DNA of 10,912 nucleotides from JBBSVE01 sp038233815 (GTDB lineage: Bacteria > Pseudomonadota > Alphaproteobacteria > Rhodobacterales > Rhodobacteraceae): contig JBBSVE010000103.1 of assembly GCA_038233815.1 (NCBI GenBank), forward strand, positions 1 through 10,912, given 5' to 3'. Under the pieces are notes generated by a model. That model was not told the origin of the DNA. It saw only the letters and a list, made by a program, of their open reading frames with translations, and searched no databases. Positions 1 to 6,264 of this stretch are shown here, piece after piece. The translations under genes were made by a program, and so were the position numbers. Positions within the stretch are counted from its first letter, which is position 1; the number at the start of each line of letters is the position of its first letter.

Positions 1-535
1 AGCTGTGCTGCGCGAGGTTCACTGGCGTCGGCGCATCGGTGGTGGCTTGGACCTCCACTTCCAGCGTCAGGCCTTTTGTGAGGCGGTAGGTGCAACGCGC
101 ATCCACCCGACCGGGAAAGCCCTGATCGCCGTCCGGCGACACGAGGCCGAGGGTCACGGCGTCCGCGCTGCGCGCCAGGATGGTCCAGACCCGGTGCGCG
201 AACCCGCCCGGTCCGCCGTGGAGCGTGATCAAACCTTCGTTCTGCGCCAGCGTCACCATGCGACCGGCGATCCCGAACCGGCCGTTGGCGATCCTGTTGG
301 CGACGCGGCCCACGAGCGCACCGAAATAGGGCGAGTGGGCGGGATAATCCTCGAACCGGTCGAACCCCAGAACAACCGACTGGCGCACCCCGTCGAGTGA
401 CGGCAGGGTAAGATCGCGGATCACGGCGCCCCATGTCAGGATGCGCGCCTCCATCCCGTCCGGGCCGGTAAGGGCAATCTCATGCACCGGCTGGCCCTCG
501 AATGCGCCAACCGGGCGCGGGTCCGGCACGCTCAT
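1..535 (-). CDS. galM: Aldose 1-epimerase (mutarotase), N-terminal part, cut by window edge
   Basis: Interconverts alpha and beta anomers of aldoses such as galactose, feeding the correct anomer to sugar kinases or dehydrogenases in the cytoplasm. I translated the minus strand from the ATG at 535 and obtained 178 open codons running off the left edge, about half of a usual 340-residue mutarotase. Visible family motifs are GRVANRIANGRF (76-87), the LHGG catalytic-histidine motif (His106, matching E. coli His104) and NLAQHS (173-178), whose His177 matches E. coli His175. The catalytic glutamate would lie outside the window. The start overlaps the stop of the upstream permease gene as ATGA, and no Shine-Dalgarno sequence precedes it, so translation is probably coupled. 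Its position as last visible gene of a sugar ABC operon supports an aldose substrate. The family call is firm; the exact sugar is not known. Confidence 0.93.
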   Translation of the reverse strand, partial: MSVPDPRPVGAFEGQPVHEIALTGPDGMEARILTWGAVIRDLTLPSLDGVRQSVVLGFDRFEDYPAHSPYFGALVGRVANRIANGRFGIAGRMVTLAQNEGLITLHGGPGGFAHRVWTILARSADAVTLGLVSPDGDQGFPGRVDARCTYRLTKGLTLEVEVQATTDAPTPVNLAQHS

Positions 536-1530
536 GCCGCGGATGCCGGGTCGGCCCCCTTTCGGCGCTGTCCCGCGCGGGCGGTGAGGCGTGCCTGAAG
601 CAGCACCACGACCAGCAGGAACGCCCCCCGGATCACCGACTGCCAGTAGGCGGAAAGGGAGATCCAGCCCTTTCCGTTCTCGAAGTTGAGGATGGTGAAG
701 AGGACACCCAGCAGCAGAACCCCCGCCAGCGTGGTGACGACCGATCCCGCTCCTCCGGTCAGCAGCGTGCCGCCCACAACGACGGCGGCAATGGCGAAAA
801 GCTCCCACCCCACGCCCTCGATCGGCTGGCCGGCGCCCAACTCTGCCGCGAGCACGACGCCCGCAAGCCCCGCGCAGCCGCCCGAAGCGAGGTAGGTGAG
901 GAACGTGACGCCGCGCACCGGCAGGCCCATCATGTGGGCGGCATCCTCGTTCCCGCCGATCGCCAGAACGGTGCGCCCGGTGCCGGTGAGGTTCAGGACC
1001 AGGCTGCCCGCGCCGTAGGCCGCGATGGCGATCCACGCGGGGATCGGAAAGCCCAGGAGGTTGCCTTGACCCAGTTCCGTGAAGGCGGTGTCGTAGGAGA
1101 CGGAGATCGACTGGTTCCCTGCGAGCAGCAGCGCCATGCCGCTGGCGGCCAGCATGGACGCCAGCGTCGCGATGAACGGCATGATGTGAAGCCGCGTCAC
1201 CACCAGCCCGTTGAGCACGCCCACCGCCAGCCCCGCACCGACCCCCGCCAGCAGGCCCGGCACCAACCCGTAGGGGCTGCCATAAGCCGCGCAGACCGAT
1301 CCCAGCGCCGCGGTGGAGCCGACCGACAGGTCGATCCCCCCCGTCATGATGACGAAGCACATGCCGAGCGAGACGAGCGCGAACATCGCGTTGTAGCGCA
1401 GCACCGAAAGGATATTGAACGCGCCCAGAAAGTTGTCGTAACGCAGCCAGCCGAAGACAATCACCAGCGCTAGCGCGAGAACCACGCCGTAGTTCGCCAA
1501 AAGCTGGCCCCAGTCGATCCTTCGCGTCAT
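532..1530 (-). CDS. yjfF: Sugar ABC transporter permease, YjfF-like (RbsC family)
   Basis: Inner-membrane permease, 332 residues, forming with the neighbouring YtfT-like subunit the channel of a sugar importer. It is hydrophobic throughout, with the RbsC-family motif GGIDLSVGS at 64-72, the IGGNEDAAHMMG segment mid-protein and GGTLLTGGAGS near the C-terminus. The C-terminal ILNFENGKGW segment followed by a last helix resembles E. coli YjfF more than YtfT. I chose the ATG at 1530. The same frame stays open upstream to 2388, but there it runs antiframe through ytfT and is not coding. The start overlaps the ytfT stop as ATGA, and a strong Shine-Dalgarno sequence (GGGGGAGGA) lies just upstream inside ytfT. 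Related permeases carry galactofuranose, arabinose, ribose or xylose, so the gene symbol is by similarity only. Confidence 0.9.
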   Translation of the reverse strand: MTRRIDWGQLLANYGVVLALALVIVFGWLRYDNFLGAFNILSVLRYNAMFALVSLGMCFVIMTGGIDLSVGSTAALGSVCAAYGSPYGLVPGLLAGVGAGLAVGVLNGLVVTRLHIMPFIATLASMLAASGMALLLAGNQSISVSYDTAFTELGQGNLLGFPIPAWIAIAAYGAGSLVLNLTGTGRTVLAIGGNEDAAHMMGLPVRGVTFLTYLASGGCAGLAGVVLAAELGAGQPIEGVGWELFAIAAVVVGGTLLTGGAGSVVTTLAGVLLLGVLFTILNFENGKGWISLSAYWQSVIRGAFLLVVVLLQARLTARAGQRRKGADPASAA

Positions 1531-2522
1531 GCCGTCCTCCCCCGTTCCTGCACCCAGACTGCGAGGATGATGATCGCGGCCTTCACCACCAGTGCCGCCG
1601 CATCCGGCACCCCGTTCGCCAGCAGCGTGTAGCGCACGAGTTGGATCGTCAGCGCGCCTGCCAGCGTGCCGAGGATCGTGGCGCGACCTCCCAACAGCAG
1701 CGTGCCACCCACGGCGACGGCGGCGATGGCATCGAGCTCCATCCCGAGGCCCACGAGGTTTGCGTCGGCGGCGGAGTTGATTGCGATCACCACAAGCCCC
1801 GCGAACCCCGCCAGCAGGCCGGAGATGGCGTAGACCGCGATCTTGATCCGGTCGGTGGCAATCCCCGACAGGCGGGCCGCACGCTCGTTCCCGCCGATGG
1901 CGAGCACGGAGCGGCCGAAGTTCGTGCGCCGCAGCACCCAGGTCGCAATGGCGACGATAACCAGCATCACGATCACCTGCACCGGCAGGCCCGCGATCCG
2001 GCCGAGCCCGATGACCTGAAACTCCGGCACGCGGAAAACCTGAAGGTTGCCGTTCGTCATCACCTGCGCGATGCCGCGCCCGGCGATGAACAGGACCAGC
2101 GTGGCCACGATCGGCTGGATGCGGAAGCGCGCGATCAGCCAGCCGTTGAACGCGCCCAGAAGCGTGGTCGCGACGATGCCCGCGAGAATGGCAAGAGTGA
2201 CGGCTGCGTAGATGTTCCCGATCTGCACGATCTTGCCCATGAAGATCATCGGCGCGATGGCTCCCGATATCGCCATGAGAGAACCCACCGACAGGTCGAT
2301 CCCCCCCGTGGCGATCACCAGCGTCATGCCGACGGCGACGATCACGATGGTGCAGACCTGCGTCAGGTTCACGTTCAGCGTCTGCCACGTCGCGAAGTTC
2401 GGCGTGACCGCGAAGTTGAAGATCAAGAGCAGCACCAGCGCGATTACCGTGCCGAACCGGGCCAGCAGCCGGGCCGGCGACCAGGGACGGGGCGCGCCCC
2501 CCGCGGCGGTGCGGTCAGACAT
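1527..2522 (-). CDS. ytfT: Sugar ABC transporter permease, YtfT-like (RbsC family)
   Basis: Inner-membrane permease, 331 residues, partner of the downstream YjfF-like protein. A short polar N-terminus (to about residue 22) precedes about eight to ten hydrophobic segments. The motif GGIDLSVGS lies at 73-81. The segment SAADANLVGLGMELDAIAAV is close to what I recall of E. coli YtfT in the same position and is followed by a GGTLLLGGR loop. I chose the ATG at 2522, which gives MSDRTAAGG. The 2555 ATG is also in frame but lies further inside the ATPase gene. The chosen start has GGAGGGG just upstream and overlaps the ATPase stop by 8 nt, so the genes are probably translationally coupled. The motif-coding DNA is identical over 23 bp to that in yjfF. 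The family is clear; the substrate is inferred from the set of subunits. Confidence 0.9.
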   Translation of the reverse strand: MSDRTAAGGAPRPWSPARLLARFGTVIALVLLLIFNFAVTPNFATWQTLNVNLTQVCTIVIVAVGMTLVIATGGIDLSVGSLMAISGAIAPMIFMGKIVQIGNIYAAVTLAILAGIVATTLLGAFNGWLIARFRIQPIVATLVLFIAGRGIAQVMTNGNLQVFRVPEFQVIGLGRIAGLPVQVIVMLVIVAIATWVLRRTNFGRSVLAIGGNERAARLSGIATDRIKIAVYAISGLLAGFAGLVVIAINSAADANLVGLGMELDAIAAVAVGGTLLLGGRATILGTLAGALTIQLVRYTLLANGVPDAAALVVKAAIIILAVWVQERGRTA

Positions 2523-4026
2523 GGGGCCCCTCCGCCATGGCGGACAGGACCGCATCCTCGGTCAGCGCGTCATGCGAGATGTCGGCGACCCCCAGACCTT
2601 CGCGCAGCACGAAGACCCGGTCGGCGCCCTCCACCACCTCCTCCAGCTCGGAGGAGATCATCAGGACCGCCAGCCCCTCGTCGGCAAGGCTGCGGATAAG
2701 CCGCTGGATCTCGTCCTTGGCGCCGACGTCGATGCCCCGCGTCGGCTCATCCAGGATCAGAAGGCGCGGCGACATGGCGAGCCAGCGGGCGAGCAGAACC
2801 TTCTGCTGGTTGCCCCCAGAAAGCTCCCGGATCTTCTGGCCGGGGCCGGTGCATTTGATGCCAAGCTGGCGGATGAACCGCTCCACGATCTCGGTCTGGC
2901 GGGCGTCGTCGACGATGCCGGAGCGCCCGAAAGCCGGGCGCAGCGCCAGCATCATGTTGTCGGCGACCGACATGTCGGGGACGATCCCCTCCACCTTGCG
3001 GTCCTCGGTGCAAAACCCCATGCCGGCGCGGATCGCGTCCGACGGCTCCGACGGCGCGAAGGGTTTGCCGTCCACGACCATCCGCCCGCCCTGCAAGGCC
3101 GCGTCGCCGAAGATCAGCCGCGCCGTCTCCGACCGGCCGGAGCCGAGGAGACCCGCGAGGCCCACGATCTCCCCCTCCGCGACCGACAGCGACACGTCGC
3201 GCACGAAACGGTCGTCGCAGAGATGCTCGGCCTTCAGCAGCACCGCCCCCGGCGCGCGGGCGGCGGCCTGAAAGCCGGTGGCCTTGCCATGATCGCGCTC
3301 CACGTCGCGGCCGAGCATGGTGGAGACCAGCTCCAGCCGCGTGATCTCCGCCATCCGGGCGACCTTCACGGTGCGGCCGTCGCGCATGATCGTGACGCGG
3401 TCGCAGACCTCGTAGAGCTCGTCCAGACGGTGGCTCACGAACAGCACCGATACGCCGTCGGCACGCAGGCCCCGGATCACCTCGAACAATGTCTGTGCCT
3501 CGCGGTCGTCGAGCGAGGAAGTCGGCTCGTCCATGATGACCAGTTCGGCCGAAAAGCCGATGGCGCGGGCGATGGCAATCATCTGCTGGGTGGCGGTGGA
3601 ATAGTGCGACAGGGCCCGGTCCACGTCGACCCGCAGGTTGAAGCGCGCGAGCAGGCGCTGCGCCTCCGCCCGCATCGCGGGCCAGTCCAGAAGACCGAAG
3701 CGCCGCGCCTCGCGCCCGAGGCAGATGTTCTCGGCCACCGAGCGTTGCGGGACGAGGTTGATTTCCTGATAGATCGTGCTGATCCCCGCCTCCTGCGCCG
3801 CGCGGGGGGAGGCGACCTCGAAGGGGCGGCCGTGGAACGTGACCGTGCCGGAGGTCTTGCGGTGATAGCCCGTCAGCACCTTGATAAGCGTCGATTTTCC
3901 GGCCCCGTTCTGGCCGATCAGGGCATGGACCTCGGCCGGCGCTACCTCGATGGAGGCGTCGGCCAGTGCGGTGATGCCGCCGAAGGTCTTGGCGATGCCA
4001 TGCATCGTCAGCAGGGGCGCGGGCAT
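2515..4026 (-). CDS. ytfR: Sugar ABC transporter ATP-binding protein, YtfR-like, two fused nucleotide-binding domains
   Basis: Cytoplasmic ATPase, 503 residues, energising the two permeases. The first nucleotide-binding domain has Walker A GQNGAGKST (38-46), Q-loop YQE near 86-88, a degenerate signature TATQQM (144-149), Walker B VIMDEPTS (163-170) and switch His200 region SHR. The second domain has a degenerate Walker A GLLGSGRSE (292-300), EDRK (341-344), an intact LSGGNQQ (402-408), Walker B LLILDEPTRG (422-431) and ISSE in place of the switch histidine. This asymmetric pattern is normal for RbsA/MglA/YtfR ATPases, in which only one composite site is fully active. GREARRFGLL (104-113) resembles E. 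coli YtfR. The ATG at 4026 has a modest GAAGAGA ribosome site. The gap from the binding-protein gene (75 nt) contains a hairpin and a C10 tract. Confidence 0.95.
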   Translation of the reverse strand: MPAPLLTMHGIAKTFGGITALADASIEVAPAEVHALIGQNGAGKSTLIKVLTGYHRKTSGTVTFHGRPFEVASPRAAQEAGISTIYQEINLVPQRSVAENICLGREARRFGLLDWPAMRAEAQRLLARFNLRVDVDRALSHYSTATQQMIAIARAIGFSAELVIMDEPTSSLDDREAQTLFEVIRGLRADGVSVLFVSHRLDELYEVCDRVTIMRDGRTVKVARMAEITRLELVSTMLGRDVERDHGKATGFQAAARAPGAVLLKAEHLCDDRFVRDVSLSVAEGEIVGLAGLLGSGRSETARLIFGDAALQGGRMVVDGKPFAPSEPSDAIRAGMGFCTEDRKVEGIVPDMSVADNMMLALRPAFGRSGIVDDARQTEIVERFIRQLGIKCTGPGQKIRELSGGNQQKVLLARWLAMSPRLLILDEPTRGIDVGAKDEIQRLIRSLADEGLAVLMISSELEEVVEGADRVFVLREGLGVADISHDALTEDAVLSAMAEGPHV

Positions 4027-4101
4027 GGGCGTCTCTTCGTCGGAACTGAAAGGGGGGGGGGTGGCAGGTGCGGGGCGCCGTGTCCCCGCACCGAGGGCTG
4101 G
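4027..4101 (-). promoter_or_regulatory. Intercistronic hairpin (4067-4092) followed by C10 tract, between binding-protein and ATPase genes
   Basis: On the mRNA strand a perfect 9-bp GC-rich stem (GGTGCGGGG / CCCCGCACC) with an 8-nt loop begins ten nucleotides after the ytfQ-like stop codon. It is followed a few bases later by ten consecutive C (4061-4052) and TTTC. There is no U-run, so it is not a standard intrinsic terminator. Such hairpins between binding-protein and membrane-component genes are known to block 3' exonuclease decay or cause partial termination, giving excess binding protein. The structure is seen in the sequence; the function is inferred. Confidence 0.7.
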
Positions 4102-5085
4102 TCAGCCGTAGGCCGTCTCGAGCATCTCCTTGGCGTTCGATGCGTCGTAGAAGTTGTCGGGGTTGATGATCTTCGGCGGGATTTCCTTGCCGTCGGCATA
4201 GTCCTGCGCGGTCTGGAACGCCTTGGGTCCGAACTTCGGGCTGCATTCGCAGACCGCTGCCACCTTGCCGTCGATGATGAGCTGCACGATCTCCTTGCCG
4301 CCGTCGATGGAAAGGATGAGCACATCCTTGCCCGGAACCTTGCCCGCCGCCTCCACCGCCGAGATCGCGCCGATCGCCATCTCGTCGTTGTGGGCATAGA
4401 TCACGTCGGCATCGGGGTGGGCCTGAAGCAGCGTCTCGGCCACCTGGCGGCCCTTGTCACGCGCGAAATCGCCCGACTGGGAGGCCACGACCTCGAAGCC
4501 CTTGTTCTGCGCGATGACGTCGTCGAAGCCCTTCTTGCGGTCGTTCGCGGGCGACGACCCGGTGGTGCCTTCCAGCTCGATGATCTTGGATTTGCCGTCC
4601 GCGTTCTTGACCAGCCATTCGGCGACGCGCTGGCCTTCCTTGATGAAGTCCGACCCGATGAAGGTCAGGTAATCGTCGCCGGGCTTGGCCAGCGACTGGT
4701 CCACGTTGCGGTCCAGAAGGATCACCGGGATGCCCGCGCCCTTGGCCGAACGCAGCGCCGGGATCAGCGGCTTTTCCTCACGCGGGGAGAGGAAGATCAG
4801 GTCCACGCCCTGCGCGATCATGGAGTTCACGTCAGCGACCTGCTTGGCGGCGGAGCCTGCGGCGTCGGTATAGACCAGCTGCCAGCCGCGCTTCTCGGCC
4901 TCGTCCTTCATCGACTGGGTCTGCGCCAGACGCCAGGGGTTGTTCGATTCCACCTGCGCGAAGCCGACCTTGTAGCTGTCCTTCTTGGCCAGCTTCGGCG
5001 TGTCGGCGGCGGCCGCGCGCGCGAACGCCGCGGCGGTCGCGGCTGCGACGCCGGATAGCATGAGTGTGCGGCGATTGATGGTCAT
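4102..5085 (-). CDS. ytfQ: Periplasmic sugar-binding protein, YtfQ-like (galactofuranose-type)
   Basis: Binds sugar in the periplasm and delivers it to the permease pair; 327 residues, typical for Peripla_BP_4 proteins. The N-terminus MTINRRTLMLSGVAAATAA has a twin arginine (5-6) and a hydrophobic stretch ending AAAA-DTP, so cleavage near 27/28 and possibly Tat export are likely. Positions shared with E. coli YtfQ as I recall it include Trp51-Arg52, LLDRNVD (123-129), NDRKKGF (181-187), SQSGDF (202-207), AHNDEMAIGA (231-240) and SIDG (259-262). These aromatic, Arg and Asp residues are the usual ligand contacts. I chose the ATG at 5085 because GGGAGGAGA precedes it and it gives a clean signal peptide; an in-frame ATG at 5139 adds 18 polar residues. 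It is the first gene of the operon. Relatives also bind arabinose or galactopyranose, so the ligand is uncertain. Confidence 0.93.
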   Translation of the reverse strand: MTINRRTLMLSGVAAATAAAFARAAAADTPKLAKKDSYKVGFAQVESNNPWRLAQTQSMKDEAEKRGWQLVYTDAAGSAAKQVADVNSMIAQGVDLIFLSPREEKPLIPALRSAKGAGIPVILLDRNVDQSLAKPGDDYLTFIGSDFIKEGQRVAEWLVKNADGKSKIIELEGTTGSSPANDRKKGFDDVIAQNKGFEVVASQSGDFARDKGRQVAETLLQAHPDADVIYAHNDEMAIGAISAVEAAGKVPGKDVLILSIDGGKEIVQLIIDGKVAAVCECSPKFGPKAFQTAQDYADGKEIPPKIINPDNFYDASNAKEMLETAYG

Positions 5086-5165
5086 GAGGTCTCCTCCCGA
5101 GAGCCGAATATGATTGCCAATCCGTCGAAGCTGCGCCATTTATAATTATCAGTCAATGGATATTT
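5086..5165. promoter_or_regulatory. Divergent AT-rich control region between sugar operon and LacI-family regulator
   Basis: This 80-nt gap is much richer in A and T than its surroundings, especially 5138-5176. ATTTATAATTATCAG (5138-5152) and ATTTATGATTATTAA (5162-5176) form a direct repeat matching at 12 of 15 positions, 24 bp apart. GATTG-C-CAATC (5112-5122) is an inverted repeat. CCATT (5136-5140) and AATGG (5155-5159) form a wider one. TATAAT (5141-5146, plus strand) is a perfect -10 hexamer but has no well-spaced -35; TTGACT occurs on the minus strand at 5156-5151 without a matching -10. GGGAGGAGA at about 5089-5097 (minus) is the ytfQ ribosome site. Both promoters and the repressor operator are expected here, but I cannot assign them exactly. 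Confidence 0.65.
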
Positions 5166-6254
5166 ATGATTATTAACGACCCGCCGGCGGAGGGGAAGCC
5201 GGACGCCCGCGAGGCCACAGCGGCCCGCCGCGCCGCGCCGCGCCGCGTGACCATGACCGACGTGGCGCGGGCGGCGGGATGTTCGCAGGCGACCGTGTCC
5301 TTCGTGCTGAACCGCGCGCCAGGGGTGCGGATCTCGGACGACATGCGCGCCCGTGTGATAGAGGCCGCGCGGGCGCTCCATTATGCCACCGCCGATCTGG
5401 CCCACCGTGCCCCCGGACCCCCAATCGGCGATGGCTTCACGGGCTTCATCGTGGACCAGCTCGGCACCTCCCCGGAGGCGGTGGTGGCGATCGACGGCGC
5501 GCGCTCCGCGCTTGATGTCACCGGGGGCATCGTCATGGTGGCGCAGACGCTGAACGACCCGGAGACCGAGGCCCGCACCGTGCGGATGATGGTGGAGAAG
5601 GGTGCGGGCGCGCTGATCTACATGACGATCTTCACCCGGCAGGTGACGTTGCCGGGCTGGGCCACGGATCTGGGCGTGCCGATGGCCCTTCTGAACTGCT
5701 ACACCGGCGACGGAGCGTTTCCCGCGGTGGTGCCCGCCGAGGCTGCGGCGGGCCAGCGCGCGACGCGGCATCTTCTGGACATGGGCCACCGCCGCATCGC
5801 CACGATCACCGGCGAGCCCTGGATGGAGGCCACGCGCGACCGCCTCGCCGGCTATCGCCGCGCCCTGTCGCTGGCCGGGATCGACCCGGACCCGGCACTG
5901 GTCCGGAAGGGCAACTGGGCCGCGAGCAGCGGTTTCGAACAGACCCGGCGGCTTCTGGCTATGGATGCGCCCCCGACCGCGATCTTCTGCCAGAACGACC
6001 GCATGGCGATTGGCTGCTATGAGGCGTTGAAGGAGGCCGGTCTGCGGATCCCCGAGGACATGTCGGTGATCGGGTTCGACGACGAGGAAATCTCCCGCCA
6101 TCTTCATCCGCAGCTGACCACACTGGTGCTGCCGCAGCGCGCGATGGGGGTGTGGGCGGTATCGCATCTGGGCTCTGCCGGCGGGTCCCACCGCCTGGTC
6201 AAGCTTGACTGCCGCCTGATCGAGCGTCAGTCGGTGGCGCCGCTCAGGGCCTGA
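5166..6254 (+). CDS. LacI-family transcriptional regulator
   Basis: Sugar-responsive DNA-binding repressor, 362 residues. The helix-turn-helix is MTDVARAAGCSQATVSFVLNR (about 30-50), followed by the hinge helix region RVIEAARALHYATADLA (63-79) and a periplasmic-binding-protein-like sensor domain. That domain ends with IPEDMSVIGFDDEEIS, followed by LTTLVLPQRAMG, and a C-terminus RLIERQSVAP typical of the family. The ATG at 5166 gives a 29-residue basic, Ala/Arg-rich leader before the HTH. ATG 5253 would start directly at the HTH but has no Shine-Dalgarno sequence, whereas GGA lies 5 nt before 5166; the start is therefore uncertain. A four-copy CGCCG tandem repeat sits inside the leader. Divergent orientation from the sugar operon suggests it represses that operon and responds to its sugar. 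It converges with the channel gene, 6 nt between stop codons. Confidence 0.92.
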   Translation: MIINDPPAEGKPDAREATAARRAAPRRVTMTDVARAAGCSQATVSFVLNRAPGVRISDDMRARVIEAARALHYATADLAHRAPGPPIGDGFTGFIVDQLGTSPEAVVAIDGARSALDVTGGIVMVAQTLNDPETEARTVRMMVEKGAGALIYMTIFTRQVTLPGWATDLGVPMALLNCYTGDGAFPAVVPAEAAAGQRATRHLLDMGHRRIATITGEPWMEATRDRLAGYRRALSLAGIDPDPALVRKGNWAASSGFEQTRRLLAMDAPPTAIFCQNDRMAIGCYEALKEAGLRIPEDMSVIGFDDEEISRHLHPQLTTLVLPQRAMGVWAVSHLGSAGGSHRLVKLDCRLIERQSVAPLRA

Positions 6255-6264
6255 GCAGGCTCAG
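6242..6264. repeat. Nested inverted repeats spanning two convergent stop codons
   Basis: The order is GCTCAG (6242-6247), GGC, CTGAGC (6251-6256), AG, GCTCAG (6259-6264). The middle arm can pair with either flanking arm, giving two mutually exclusive 6-bp stems. The right-hand pair contains both stop codons (TGA 6252-6254 plus; TCA 6261-6263 for the minus gene). There is no T-run, so a role as bidirectional terminator is only possible, not shown. Confidence 0.45.

Noticed and set aside
532..2388. Minus-strand 618-codon open frame suggesting a fused permease
   Set aside because: Only the last 332 codons read as a permease. The upstream part is an off-frame reading of ytfT with no hydrophobic segments, and a good ribosome site and ATGA overlap mark the true start at 1530.
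2515..4026. Apparent inactivation of the second ATPase domain (missing Walker A lysine and switch histidine)
   Set aside because: Degenerate second-domain motifs are normal for the RbsA/MglA/YtfR family, so this is not evidence of a broken gene.
2747..4246. Minus-strand 499-codon frame overlapping the ATPase
   Set aside because: Same strand but different frame from the ATPase, which carries all Walker and signature motifs. This frame reads as Arg/Gly/Pro-rich noise.
2212..5058. Plus-strand open frame of 948 codons across the sugar operon
   Set aside because: Antisense to well-supported ytfT, ytfR and ytfQ-like genes. Its composition is rich in Arg, His, Gly and Asp without domain motifs, and such shadows are expected in GC-rich coding DNA.
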